This document shows positions 9,852 through 21,110 of a stretch of 64,000 nt of DNA, in pieces; positions within the stretch are counted from its first letter, which is position 1; each line of letters opens with the position of its first letter. The position numbers and the translations under genes are program-made. This stretch comes from Herbaspirillum seropedicae (GTDB lineage Bacteria > Pseudomonadota > Gammaproteobacteria > Burkholderiales > Burkholderiaceae_D), in NCBI RefSeq assembly GCF_001040945.1, contig NZ_CP011930.1:4211021-4275020 (forward strand), written 5' to 3'. Below the pieces are notes generated by a model. That model saw only the letters and a list, made by a program, of their open reading frames with translations. It had not been told where the DNA came from and did not search any database.

Positions 9852-10520
9852 TCAGTGCCCCAGGGCAGCGTACCAGCTGAGTACCTGCTGCACCGCTTCG
9901 TCAGCGGTCATGTCGGATGTATCCAGGTGATATGCGCCCTCCGCAGGCTTCAAGGGGGCTGACGAGCGACTCATGTCGCGTTCGTCGCGCTCCTTCAAAT
10001 CTCTGGAGAGGTCTTCGATATTAGCAGAAAAACCCTTGTCAATCAATTGCTTATAGCGTCTTGTGGCGCGCGCTTCCACAGAAGCGGTCAAAAATACCTT
10101 CAGACGGGCGCCAGGGAAGATGACGGTGCCCATGTCGCGGCCATCGGCGACCAGGCCGGGAGGTTTCCTGAATGACAATTGCAGGCCGTACAAAGCCTGG
10201 CGCACCGTGATCAGGGCGGCGATCTTGGAGGCGGTGTTGCCGACTTCCTCGGCGCGGATGGCCTGGGTCACGTCTTCATTGGAGAGGAAGATGTGGGCGC
10301 CGTCGAAATGGCAATGCAGGTGCTCGGCGGCCTTGGCCAGCGCGTGCTCATCATTGAGCGCAATGCCCCGGCGCAGCACCGACAAGGCCGTCAGGCGGTA
10401 CAGCGCGCCCGAGTCGAGATAGTGGAAACCCAGTTGCTGGGCCACCTTCTGCGCCACGGTGCCTTTGCCCGAGGCGGTGGGGCCATCGATGGTGATGACC
10501 GGTATCTTTGGTTTTTCCAT
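9852..10520 (-). CDS. cmk: cytidylate kinase
   Basis: Phosphorylates CMP and dCMP to the diphosphates using ATP. The 222-residue protein starts with the P-loop GPTASGKGT (residues 13-21, catalytic Lys19). It has the family motifs [25 protein letters not shown], and [11 protein letters not shown] in the lid region. It is the usual upstream neighbour of rpsA and downstream neighbour of aroA. Confidence 0.97.
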   Translation of the reverse strand: MEKPKIPVITIDGPTASGKGTVAQKVAQQLGFHYLDSGALYRLTALSVLRRGIALNDEHALAKAAEHLHCHFDGAHIFLSNEDVTQAIRAEEVGNTASKIAALITVRQALYGLQLSFRKPPGLVADGRDMGTVIFPGARLKVFLTASVEARATRRYKQLIDKGFSANIEDLSRDLKERDERDMSRSSAPLKPAEGAYHLDTSDMTADEAVQQVLSWYAALGH

Positions 10521-10578
10521 GGCCTGAACCCTGAATGAACAAATAATTTAGTAGTTTTTGCCTAATGCACAGGGTGTA

Positions 10579-11916
10579 TCAGATCAAGGTTTGCTCGGCA
10601 ATCTTTTTGAAGACATCGAAATAGTCGGGGAAGGTCTTGGCCACGCACTTGGGATCATTGATGCGCACACGGTTGCCGCGACGCAATGCGCCATCCAGCG
10701 ATGCCAGCGAGAAACACATGGCCATGCGGTGGTCATCATAGGTGTCGATGGTGGCCGTGCCGATCTCGGCCGGCGGCGTCACGGTGAGGTAGTCGGCGCC
10801 CTCTTCCACTTGCGCGCCCAGCTTGCGCAGTTCGGTGGCCATGGCGGCCAGGCGGTCGGTTTCCTTGACGCGCCAGCTGGCGATATTGCGCAGGGTGCTG
10901 GGACCGTCGGCATACAGGGCCGCCACGGCAATGGTCATGGCGGCATCGGGGATGTGGTTGAAGTCGGCATCGACGGCCTTGAGCGGGCCATTGGAAGACG
11001 CCTCGATCCAGTTCTCGCCCATGGTGATGGTCGCGCCCATCAGCTCCAGCGCCTCGACGAAGCGCACGTCACCCTGGATGCTGTCGCGCCCCACGCCTTC
11101 CACGCGGATCGGGCCGCCGGTGATCGCGCCGGCCGCCAGGAAGTAGGAGGCCGAGGAGGCATCGCCTTCGACATGGATGCTGCCGGGGCTGCGGTAATGC
11201 TGGCCCGGCTTGATGATGAACTGCTGCCAGCCGTCGCGTTCGACCTCCACGCTGAAGCGGCGCATCAGGTTCAGGGTGATTTCGATGTAGGGCTTGGAGA
11301 TCAGTTCGCCAACCACGTCGATCTGCATGGCTTCTTCGCGCGCCATCAGCGGCGCGGCCATCAGCAGCGCGGTCAGGAACTGGCTGGAGACATTGCCGCG
11401 CACCTTCATGCGCGACGAAGTCAGCTGGCCGCGGCGGATATGCAGCGGCGGATAGCCCGGATTGCCGGTGTAGTCGATGCGCATGCCCACCGCATTCAAG
11501 GCATCCACCAGGTCGCCGATGGGACGCTCATGCATGCGCGGCACGCCGTGCAGCGTGTAGTCGCCGCCCAGCACGGCCAGGGCGGCCGTGAGCGGACGGA
11601 TGGCGGTGCCGGCGTTGCCCATGAAGAGGTCGGCCTGGTGCACCGGCAACACGCCGTTGACGCCGTGGACGATGTAATCCTGGGTGCCTTCGATCTGCTC
11701 CCACTTCACGCCCAGCGTCTGCAGGGCCATCAGCATGACCAGGGTATCGTCGGAGGCCAGCAGGTCGAAGATGCGGGTGGTGCCGCCCGAGAGCGCCGCC
11801 AGCAGCAGGATGCGGTTGGAGATGCTCTTGGAGCCGGGCAGCTTGACCGTGCCCTGCACGTGATGCACCGGAGCCAGGTCGATATGGCGGGGATAGGAAG
11901 GCTGTTTCATCGTCAT
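10579..11916 (-). CDS. aroA: 3-phosphoshikimate 1-carboxyvinyltransferase (EPSP synthase)
   Basis: Shikimate-pathway enzyme joining phosphoenolpyruvate to shikimate 3-phosphate. The 445-residue protein shows [20 protein letters not shown] near the N-terminus and the [10 protein letters not shown] loop at residues 100-109. Gly100, Thr104 and Pro108 are retained there, which marks the class I, inhibitor-sensitive type. The C-terminal [14 protein letters not shown] motif is intact. ATG codons at 11916 and 11910 are both possible starts. The gene sits between tyrA and cmk in the aromatic supraoperon. Confidence 0.97.
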   Translation of the reverse strand: MTMKQPSYPRHIDLAPVHHVQGTVKLPGSKSISNRILLLAALSGGTTRIFDLLASDDTLVMLMALQTLGVKWEQIEGTQDYIVHGVNGVLPVHQADLFMGNAGTAIRPLTAALAVLGGDYTLHGVPRMHERPIGDLVDALNAVGMRIDYTGNPGYPPLHIRRGQLTSSRMKVRGNVSSQFLTALLMAAPLMAREEAMQIDVVGELISKPYIEITLNLMRRFSVEVERDGWQQFIIKPGQHYRSPGSIHVEGDASSASYFLAAGAITGGPIRVEGVGRDSIQGDVRFVEALELMGATITMGENWIEASSNGPLKAVDADFNHIPDAAMTIAVAALYADGPSTLRNIASWRVKETDRLAAMATELRKLGAQVEEGADYLTVTPPAEIGTATIDTYDDHRMAMCFSLASLDGALRRGNRVRINDPKCVAKTFPDYFDVFKKIAEQTLI

Positions 11917-11999
11917 GGTTTTCTGTGGATGAATCGGGCCGCCAGAGCGGCAAACATATAAGCGTTAAGGGCTGTTAAGGGGCTGCAGGGACTGTTGAT

Positions 12000-12887
12000 T
12001 CAGGACGCCTTGCGCTCGGCCGCCTCGATGGCGGCCGCCCACTGCTGGCGCGCATGCTGGGCGCTGGCATAGATCTTCTCGATGCCGGGGCCATCGCCAG
12101 CGGCGATCATGGCGCGGATGTTCTGCAACTGCAGCAGATAGGCATCGACTTCGGTGAGCAGCGCATCGCGGTTGGCCAGCGTGATATCGCGCCACATCTC
12201 GGGCGAGGACGCAGCAATGCGTGTGAAATCCCGGAAGCCGCTGGCTGCGTACTGGAACAGCGTGGCCGCATGCGGCTTGGCGGCGATGTCGTCCACCAGC
12301 GCAAAGGCCAGCACATGCGGCAGATGGCTCACCGATGCGAACACGGCGTCATGCTCCTGCGGCGAGAGGCGGTGGATGACCGCGCCGCAAGCACGCCAGG
12401 CGGCAGCGACGATCTCCACGTCGGCGGCGTCATTCTCGGGCAAGGCGGTAATCACCACCTTCTTGCCCTCGTACAGCTCGGCCAGCGCGGCTTCCGGACC
12501 ATGTTTCTCGCGTCCGGCAATCGGATGGGCGGGGATGAACTGGACAATACGATCGCCCAGCGCCATGCGCGCAGCCGCCACCACATCGCTCTTGGTGCTG
12601 CCGGCATCGGTGACGATGGCCTGCGGCTCCAGGTGCGGGGCGATAGAGGCCAGGATAGGGCCGGTCTGCGCCACCGGCGCGGCGACCAGGATCAGGTCAG
12701 CGCCCTGCACGGCGCTGGCCGCATCGGTGGCCACGGCGTCGATGATACCCAGCTCGCGGGCGCGTTCCAGGCTCTGCAGGGAGCGGCCCACGCCGACGAT
12801 ATGCGCGGCCTGGCCGGCGCGGCGCAGGGCCAGGGCGAAGGAGCCGCCGATGAGGCCCACGCCGAAGATGACGACTTTCTTGAACAC
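12000..12887 (-). CDS. tyrA: prephenate dehydrogenase
   Basis: Converts prephenate to 4-hydroxyphenylpyruvate (tyrosine branch) with an NAD(P)+ cofactor. Seen: the Rossmann motif GVGLIGGSFALALRR right at the N-terminus, TDAGSTKSDVV, the FIPAHPIAGREKHGPEAA active-site segment, and a C-terminal helical dimer domain. I chose the GTG at 12887 (MFKKVVIFGVG) because the fold begins there. A second GTG at 12926, immediately after the pheA stop, would add 13 residues. No ACT or chorismate mutase domain is fused. Confidence 0.93.
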   Translation of the reverse strand: MFKKVVIFGVGLIGGSFALALRRAGQAAHIVGVGRSLQSLERARELGIIDAVATDAASAVQGADLILVAAPVAQTGPILASIAPHLEPQAIVTDAGSTKSDVVAAARMALGDRIVQFIPAHPIAGREKHGPEAALAELYEGKKVVITALPENDAADVEIVAAAWRACGAVIHRLSPQEHDAVFASVSHLPHVLAFALVDDIAAKPHAATLFQYAASGFRDFTRIAASSPEMWRDITLANRDALLTEVDAYLLQLQNIRAMIAAGDGPGIEKIYASAQHARQQWAAAIEAAERKAS

Positions 12888-12926
12888 GTTGGACTCTGGC
12901 TGGATGGAGATCGGGATGGCCGGCAC

Positions 12927-14000
12927 TTACAGGCCCAGCGGATAGGAACCCAGCAGCTTGAAGAAGGCGGCGTTCTGGCGCAGCTCTTCCAGCGCCTGGG
13001 CAACCTTTTCATCCTGCTCGTGACCTTCCAGGTCGACATAGAAATAGTATTCCCACGCCCCCATGCGCGCCGGGCGCGACTCGAAGCGCGTCATCGACAC
13101 GCCGTGACGCGCCAGCGGGGCCAGCAGATTGTAGACCGCGCCGGCCTTGTTGGGCACCGACAGCACGATGGAAGTCTGGTCACGGCCCGAGGGCGCGGTC
13201 CGCAGCCGACCGATCACGGCAAAGCGGGTGCGGTTGTGCGGATCGTCCTGGATGTGGGCGTTGACCGTCTGCAGGTTGTACTTCTGCCCGGCAATCTCGC
13301 CGGCAATGGCGGCCACGCTCTGGTCTTCACCGGCCATGCGGGCAGCCTCGGCATTGGAGGCGACGGCCTGGCGTTCGATGGACGGATAGTTCTGGTTCAG
13401 CCAGGCATTGCACTGGGCCAGCGCCTGCGAGTGGGCGCAGATGCGGGTGATGCCCTCCATCTTGCCGCTGGCGGTCATCAGGCTGTGATGCACGGGGATG
13501 GACACCTCACCGCTGATGGTCAGGGTGGTCTGCAACAACAGGTCGAGGGTGCGATTGATCACGCCTTCGGAAGAATTCTCGATGGGCACCACACCGAAAT
13601 CGGCGGTGCCGGCTTCGGCATCGCGGAACACTTCATCGATGGAGACGCAGGACAGGCCTTCGATGGCGTGGCCGAACTGCTGGTACACCGCCTGTTCGCT
13701 GAAGGTGCCCTCAGGGCCGAGGTAGGCCACCACCACGCGCTTTTCCAGCGCGCGGCAGGCCGACATTACTTCACGGAAGATGGTCTGGATATCGGCGCCC
13801 AGCAAGGGACCGGGATTGCGGTCGGCGGCGCGGCGCAGCACCTGGGCTTCGCGCTCGGGGCGGAACACCGGGGCATTGGTCTCGGCCTTGACGTGGCCCA
13901 CTTCCTGCGCGACGCGGGCGCGCTGGTTCAGCAGGTCGAGGATCTGCGCATCGATGGCATCGATCTTCTGGCGCAGGGGCAGCAACTTGTCGTCACTCAT
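12927..14000 (-). CDS. pheA: bifunctional chorismate mutase / prephenate dehydratase (P-protein)
   Basis: Two steps of phenylalanine synthesis in one 357-residue chain. Residues about 5-88 are an AroQ chorismate mutase (LLPLRQKIDAIDAQILDLLN, with the R-x-K pattern), 92-270 a prephenate dehydratase (YLGPEGTFSEQA, ENSSEGVINRTLD), and the rest an ACT regulatory domain with the ESRP phenylalanine-binding motif. Feedback inhibition by phenylalanine is therefore expected. It abuts tyrA with no gap, so the hisC-type aminotransferase found between pheA and tyrA in Pseudomonas is missing. Confidence 0.96.
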   Translation of the reverse strand: MSDDKLLPLRQKIDAIDAQILDLLNQRARVAQEVGHVKAETNAPVFRPEREAQVLRRAADRNPGPLLGADIQTIFREVMSACRALEKRVVVAYLGPEGTFSEQAVYQQFGHAIEGLSCVSIDEVFRDAEAGTADFGVVPIENSSEGVINRTLDLLLQTTLTISGEVSIPVHHSLMTASGKMEGITRICAHSQALAQCNAWLNQNYPSIERQAVASNAEAARMAGEDQSVAAIAGEIAGQKYNLQTVNAHIQDDPHNRTRFAVIGRLRTAPSGRDQTSIVLSVPNKAGAVYNLLAPLARHGVSMTRFESRPARMGAWEYYFYVDLEGHEQDEKVAQALEELRQNAAFFKLLGSYPLGL

Positions 14001-14136
14001 CTTGGTCTTTCTCAGTCTGCTCGCCGCGCGCCGGCGCGAAGACCGGCCTGCGGCGCACATGGCGTGGCATGGCGTTGGCTAGGCGCACGGCCATGGCCGG
14101 CACCGCACGGGCTGTCCGCCCGCAGAGGTGCAGGCC

Positions 14137-15264
14137 TCAGCCGTGCTGCTTTTCGAAGTCTTTCAGATAATCGACCAGGGCCTGTACGCCCTCGATCGGC
14201 ATCGCGTTGTAGATCGATGCACGCATGCCGCCGACCGACTTGTGGCCTTTCAGCTGCAGCAGGCCGCGCTCTTTGGCGCCGGCCAGGAATGTGTCATTGA
14301 GCGCATCGTCACGCAGGAAGAACGGCACGTTCATGCGGGAACGGCAGTCCGCTGCGATGCGGTTGCTGTAGAAATCGGTGCTGTCCAGGTAGCCGTAGAG
14401 CAGGCGGGCCTTGGCGATGTTGCGCGCTTCCAGCGCCGCCACCCCGCCCTGGCGCTTGATCCACTGGAACACCAGCCCGGCGATGTAGATCGCGTAGGTC
14501 GGCGGGGTGTTGTACATGGAATCGTTGTCGGCCACGATCTTCCAGTCGAAGGCCGAGGGGCAGAACGGCAGCGCGTGACCCAGCAGGTCTTCGCGCACGA
14601 TGACGATGGTCACGCCGGCCGGACCGATGTTCTTCTGGGCGCCGCCGTAGATGACGCCGTATTTCGACACATCCACCTCGCGCGAGAGGATGTGCGAGGA
14701 CATGTCGGCCACCAGCGGTGCGCCGTCGGTGTCGGCCGCGACTTCCGGTGTGTATTGGTATTCGACGCCGTCGATGGTCTCGTTGCTGCAGATGTGCACG
14801 TAGGCGGCATTGCGCGAGAGCTTCCAGTCGGCGCGCGCCGGGATGCTGGCGAACTTGCGGTCGGCCGAAGAGGCGGCCACATTCACGGTGCAGTAACGGC
14901 CCGCTTCCTTGATCGACTTGGTCGACCAGGAACCGGTGTTGATGTAGTCGGCCACGCCGACTTCGTGCTTGCCGGCCGGCGAACGCAGCGCCGCCAGGTT
15001 CATCGGGATGATGGCGTTCTCGGCGATGGCCCCGCCCTGCAGGAACAGCACCTTGTAGTTCGACGGAATGTTCATCAGCGCGCGCACGTCGGCCAGCGCG
15101 GCCTCGATGATGGACATGTATTCCTTGCCGCGATGGCTCATCTCCATGACCGACATGCCGCTGCCATGCCAGTCCAGCATCTCGTCGGCTGCCTGTTGCA
15201 GCACTTCCTTGGGCAATACCGCCGGACCGGCGGAAAAGTTATAGACCATTTCTGCGTTCGCCAT
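14137..15264 (-). CDS. serC: phosphoserine aminotransferase
   Basis: PLP enzyme making 3-phosphoserine from phosphohydroxypyruvate (also used in pyridoxine synthesis). The 375-residue protein starts [15 protein letters not shown] and has the PLP lysine in [11 protein letters not shown] (Lys211), with HRGKEY and C-terminal [11 protein letters not shown] motifs. The ATG at 15262-15264 is preferred over the TTG one codon earlier. It lies between gyrA and pheA, as in other beta- and gammaproteobacterial supraoperons. Confidence 0.97.
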   Translation of the reverse strand: MANAEMVYNFSAGPAVLPKEVLQQAADEMLDWHGSGMSVMEMSHRGKEYMSIIEAALADVRALMNIPSNYKVLFLQGGAIAENAIIPMNLAALRSPAGKHEVGVADYINTGSWSTKSIKEAGRYCTVNVAASSADRKFASIPARADWKLSRNAAYVHICSNETIDGVEYQYTPEVAADTDGAPLVADMSSHILSREVDVSKYGVIYGGAQKNIGPAGVTIVIVREDLLGHALPFCPSAFDWKIVADNDSMYNTPPTYAIYIAGLVFQWIKRQGGVAALEARNIAKARLLYGYLDSTDFYSNRIAADCRSRMNVPFFLRDDALNDTFLAGAKERGLLQLKGHKSVGGMRASIYNAMPIEGVQALVDYLKDFEKQHG

Positions 15265-15309
15265 CAAAAAAGGCGGCAGGCGCGTTGCCCACCGCCCAGG
15301 ACTTGCTAC

Positions 15310-17955
<2,646 letters not shown>

Positions 17956-18673
17956 TGGAGAGTCGAAAGATGTTTCTCGGTCAAAAAAATCACACCGAGC
18001 GGGCCTTGCCCTTGGACATGATCAGAACAGCACATTCTAGCACGCCGGAGCCCCCAAAACCCCGTTTGCGCGCCCGCCAGCCGCCTCGAGCCAGCGCCCC
18101 AGACCGCGCCACCGCCCTCCCGGCGCGCGAGAGCAGCCGTGCTGCCGCCATAAAACGCCTATATATATTAGAAGGGGCAGGATGACCTGCGCAGGCGACC
18201 ATTCGTCTTTCCGGCCGGATATTGATGCCCACCGGCAAACCGCACCGGGAAGAAAGTTCCGCGTTCGCGAACTTCCGCTGACCTCATCAAGAAATATTGC
18301 GACATTAGGGGAGCCCCACAGGCGAGACAATACCCGGGAGAAAAAGGCAACTACTTGCCGCAACGAAAATGGCCGAACTGTATGAAAAATAAGGATATTC
18401 TTAAAAAAAGCGAAGTTTTTCGGCCCCTGATGGAACAAAAACAGCCCGAAAATATCCCGTTGCGAAGAAACAACACAGTCCCAAAAACGTTGTCTGGACC
18501 AATTGGCAAGCATCGCTCAAGGGCAATCCGTGTGGCAGAATGGCGGCTAAGTTCATTGCAAGCCCCATGGAACAAGGGCCTGTGACGACCTGAACACATG
18601 ATATTATTCATTTTTTGATGTCGTAATCTTGTAGCGCAGTTTATCTGCGGATATCTCACCCGAGAGGAGAAAC
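17956..18673. other. 718-bp gene-free region between divergent gyrA and ompA-type genes
   Basis: No supported gene. Several open frames exist on both strands, but their translations are rich in Arg, Ser and Cys and match nothing I recognise. The gyrA side contains an extended -10-like sequence and a small inverted repeat (CTCGGT/ACCGAG, 17976-17999). The middle (18360-18500) is unusually A-rich for this genome. The ompA side contains a good ribosome site just ahead of the ATG. The region probably holds two divergent promoters with long leaders. Confidence 0.6.
18034..18043 (-). promoter_or_regulatory. gyrA: possible extended -10 promoter of gyrA
   Basis: On the minus strand TGCTAGAAT forms an extended -10 element (TG-N-TAGAAT, one mismatch from TATAAT) about 80 bp upstream of the gyrA ATG. 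No convincing -35 element precedes it. Moderate support only. Confidence 0.35.
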
Positions 18674-19285
18674 ATGAACAAATTAGCAAAACTCGTCTTC
18701 GCTGCTGCGTCCGCAGCCATCGCTCTGTCGGCAACTGCTCAGGAAACCAAGGACATCAAGGTTCGTCCGAACAGCCTGTACCTGCAAGATGGTCGTGACG
18801 TCGTTACCCGCAGCGGTTACGGTCTGTGCTGGCAAACCGCTTACGTGAACGGTCCGTGCGAAGAACCGCCCGCACCGGCTCCGGTTGCTGCTGCTGCTCC
18901 TGCCGCTCCGGCTGCTGCAGCTGCTCCGACCTCGGAAAAGGTCACCTACGCTGCTGACGCGTTCTTCGATTTCGACAAGGCAACCCTGAAGCCGGCTGGC
19001 AAGGCCAAGCTGGACGAACTGGTTGGCAACCTGAAGGCCATCAACCTGGAAGTCATCATCGCTGTCGGCCACACCGACTCGATCGGTTCGGTTGCCTACA
19101 ACCAGAAGCTGTCGGTTCGCCGCGCTGAATCCGTGAAGGCCTACCTGGTCTCCAAGGGCGTCGAAGCCAACCGCGTCTACACCGAAGGCAAGGGCAAGTC
19201 GCAACCGGTCGCCGACAACAAGACCGCTGCTGGCCGCGCCAAGAACCGTCGTGTGGAAATCGAAGTTGTGGGTACCCGCAAGTAA
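18674..19285 (+). CDS. OmpA-family outer membrane / peptidoglycan-binding protein
   Basis: Secreted envelope protein of 203 residues. It has a signal peptide to about residue 22 (SATA|QE), a short N-terminal segment with two cysteines (GLCWQTAYVNGPCEE), an Ala/Pro hinge, and a C-terminal OmpA domain (FFDFDKATLKPAGKAKLDEL, VGHTDSIGS, GRAKNRRVEIEV) that binds peptidoglycan. There is no eight-stranded barrel, so it resembles the small OmpA-like proteins abundant in betaproteobacteria. GAGAGGAGAAAC just before the ATG is a strong ribosome site. Codon use is that of a highly expressed gene, and a textbook terminator follows. Confidence 0.93.
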   Translation: MNKLAKLVFAAASAAIALSATAQETKDIKVRPNSLYLQDGRDVVTRSGYGLCWQTAYVNGPCEEPPAPAPVAAAAPAAPAAAAAPTSEKVTYAADAFFDFDKATLKPAGKAKLDELVGNLKAINLEVIIAVGHTDSIGSVAYNQKLSVRRAESVKAYLVSKGVEANRVYTEGKGKSQPVADNKTAAGRAKNRRVEIEVVGTRK

Positions 19286-19310
19286 TCGATTGACGCTACA
19301 AGGCTCAATG

Positions 19311-19336
19311 AACCCCGCTTCGGCGGGGTTTTTTTA
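19311..19336 (+). terminator. Rho-independent terminator of the OmpA-type gene
   Basis: AACCCCGC, loop TTCG, GCGGGGTT, then a run of T residues, 25 bp after the stop codon. The UUCG loop makes this very stable. Confidence 0.96.
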
Positions 19337-19430
19337 TTCCTGTTTCGTTTGCGCTTCAAGATGGTTTCAGAAGCCGCCTTGATCTGGCGCGGCCAACTTC
19401 GATGGCGTCTTTGGGCTATCATTAGGCCCT

Positions 19431-20156
19431 ATGAATACGACCACCGCACCCCAGGCGAACGTGAACGCCGATCCCCAAGAGATCCAGAAATTCAGTGAAC
19501 TGGCCCATCGCTGGTGGGACCCGGGTTCCGAATTCCGCCCCCTGCATGAAATCAACCCGCTGCGCCTGGAGTGGATCAATGCGCGCGCCCCGCTGGCCGG
19601 CAAGAAGGTGATCGACATCGGCTGTGGCGGCGGCATCCTGGCCGAATCGATGGCCCTCAAGGGCGGCGATGTCACCGGCATCGACCTCTCCGACAAGGCC
19701 CTGAAAGTGGCCGACCTGCACAGCATGGAATCGGGCGTGCAGGTGCGCTATGAAAAGATCGCCGCCGAAGACATGGCCGCCCGCGAAGCCGGCCAGTACG
19801 ACGTGGTCACCTGCATGGAAATGCTGGAGCACGTCCCCGATCCCGCAGCCATCGTGCGCGCTGCCGCCACCCTGGCCAAGCCGGGCGGCAAGCTGTTCTT
19901 CTCCACGCTCAACCGCAACATGAAGTCCTACCTGATGGCCATCATCGGCGCCGAATACGTGCTGCGCCTGCTGCCCAAGGGGACCCACGACTACGCCAAG
20001 TTCATCACCCCGGCCGAACTGGCGCACTACACCCGCCAGGCCGACTTGCAGATCGACGGCTTCAAGGGCATGGGCTACAACCCGCTGACCAAGATCTATT
20101 CGCTCAACGACGATACCAGCGTCAACTACCTGGTGGCCTGCACCAAGCTGGCCTGA
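19431..20156 (+). CDS. ubiG: ubiquinone biosynthesis O-methyltransferase
   Basis: S-adenosylmethionine-dependent methyltransferase acting twice in ubiquinone synthesis. The 241 residues match UbiG along their length: [29 protein letters not shown] at the N-terminus, SAM motif [17 protein letters not shown], and [10 protein letters not shown]. No Shine-Dalgarno sequence is visible; TATCAT at 19417-19422 would place a transcription start at or very near the ATG. gph follows 87 bp downstream. Confidence 0.96.
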   Translation: MNTTTAPQANVNADPQEIQKFSELAHRWWDPGSEFRPLHEINPLRLEWINARAPLAGKKVIDIGCGGGILAESMALKGGDVTGIDLSDKALKVADLHSMESGVQVRYEKIAAEDMAAREAGQYDVVTCMEMLEHVPDPAAIVRAAATLAKPGGKLFFSTLNRNMKSYLMAIIGAEYVLRLLPKGTHDYAKFITPAELAHYTRQADLQIDGFKGMGYNPLTKIYSLNDDTSVNYLVACTKLA

Positions 20157-20243
20157 TCTGGCTGACCAGCATCAGGATTGCCCGCTCTGCATGAGCGGCA
20201 GTCCTGATGCCCCTCCCTCCCTCTCGTTTTCATTGTCTCCGCC

Positions 20244-20900
20244 ATGCCCTTACGCCCTCCGCGCGCCATCCTGTTCGACCTCGACGGCACGCTTGCCGAT
20301 ACCGCCCCCGACCTGGCCGCTGCCGCCAATTTCCTGCGCCAGCAACGCGGCCTGGAAGACGCTCCCTACGAGCAGTTGCGCCCGGTCGCATCGGCCGGCG
20401 CGCGCGGACTGATCGGCGCAGCCCTGGGCATCCGTCCGGGCGAGGATGAGTATGAGGAACTGCGCGTGCGCTTTCTGGATCGCTACCAGGCCAACATGAC
20501 CACCCACAGCCGCCTCTTCGACGGCATCCCTGAATTGCTGGTCCAGCTGGAAGCGCGCGGCATCGCCTGGGGCATCGTCACCAACAAGGCAGCCCGCTTC
20601 ACCGATGTACTGGCGCCGCAGATCGGCCTGGGTCATGCCGGCTGCATCGTCTCCGGCGATACCACGCCGCATTCCAAACCGCACCCCGCCCCGCTGCTGG
20701 AAGCCGCCCGCCGGCTACAGCTGACGCCCGAGGATTGCTGGTACGTCGGTGATGACCTGCGCGACATCCAGGCAGGCAAGGCCGCCGCCATGCCCACCAT
20801 CGCCGCCGCCTGGGGCTACTGCGGCCACACCGAACCTGCGGGATGGGAGGCCGATGCGCTATTGCATGCGCCATTGCAGATCCTGACCCTGCTGGACTGA
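20244..20900 (+). CDS. gph: phosphoglycolate phosphatase (HAD family)
   Basis: HAD-superfamily hydrolase of 218 residues, most likely clearing 2-phosphoglycolate formed during DNA repair. Seen: motif I LFDLDGTLADTAPDL with the two catalytic aspartates, motif II VTNKAA, the motif III lysine in SKPHPAPLLEAAR, and motif IV YVGDDLRDIQAG. The alpha-helical cap lies between motifs I and II. The pairing with ubiG is common in betaproteobacteria; substrate assignment rests on family and context. Confidence 0.9.
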   Translation: MPLRPPRAILFDLDGTLADTAPDLAAAANFLRQQRGLEDAPYEQLRPVASAGARGLIGAALGIRPGEDEYEELRVRFLDRYQANMTTHSRLFDGIPELLVQLEARGIAWGIVTNKAARFTDVLAPQIGLGHAGCIVSGDTTPHSKPHPAPLLEAARRLQLTPEDCWYVGDDLRDIQAGKAAAMPTIAAAWGYCGHTEPAGWEADALLHAPLQILTLLD

Positions 20901-21110
20901 CCCCTTCCGCGCGTGCGGCCAGGGAACCCTGGTCGTCGCCGCCTCCTCTCAGTACCGTCCTCTTGCTGGCCGCCGCCCTCACAGCGGCGCGCCATCGCAT
21001 TAGAATGACGGCTGCAGTCACGCCGCGTCGGCAACCAGAACAATCACGATCAGAACGGTCACGCTGCCCACCGGGCGCAGCAGCGCCGGCATCGACAAGG
21101 GAAACACCTC

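Noticed and set aside
12054..14300. 748-codon open frame opposite tyrA and pheA
   Set aside because: Same antisense artefact; both real enzymes on the minus strand have full motifs.
18037..18513. 158-codon minus-strand frame in the gyrA-ompA gap
   Set aside because: Odd composition rich in Arg, Cys and Trp, no ribosome site and no family; I treat the region as non-coding.
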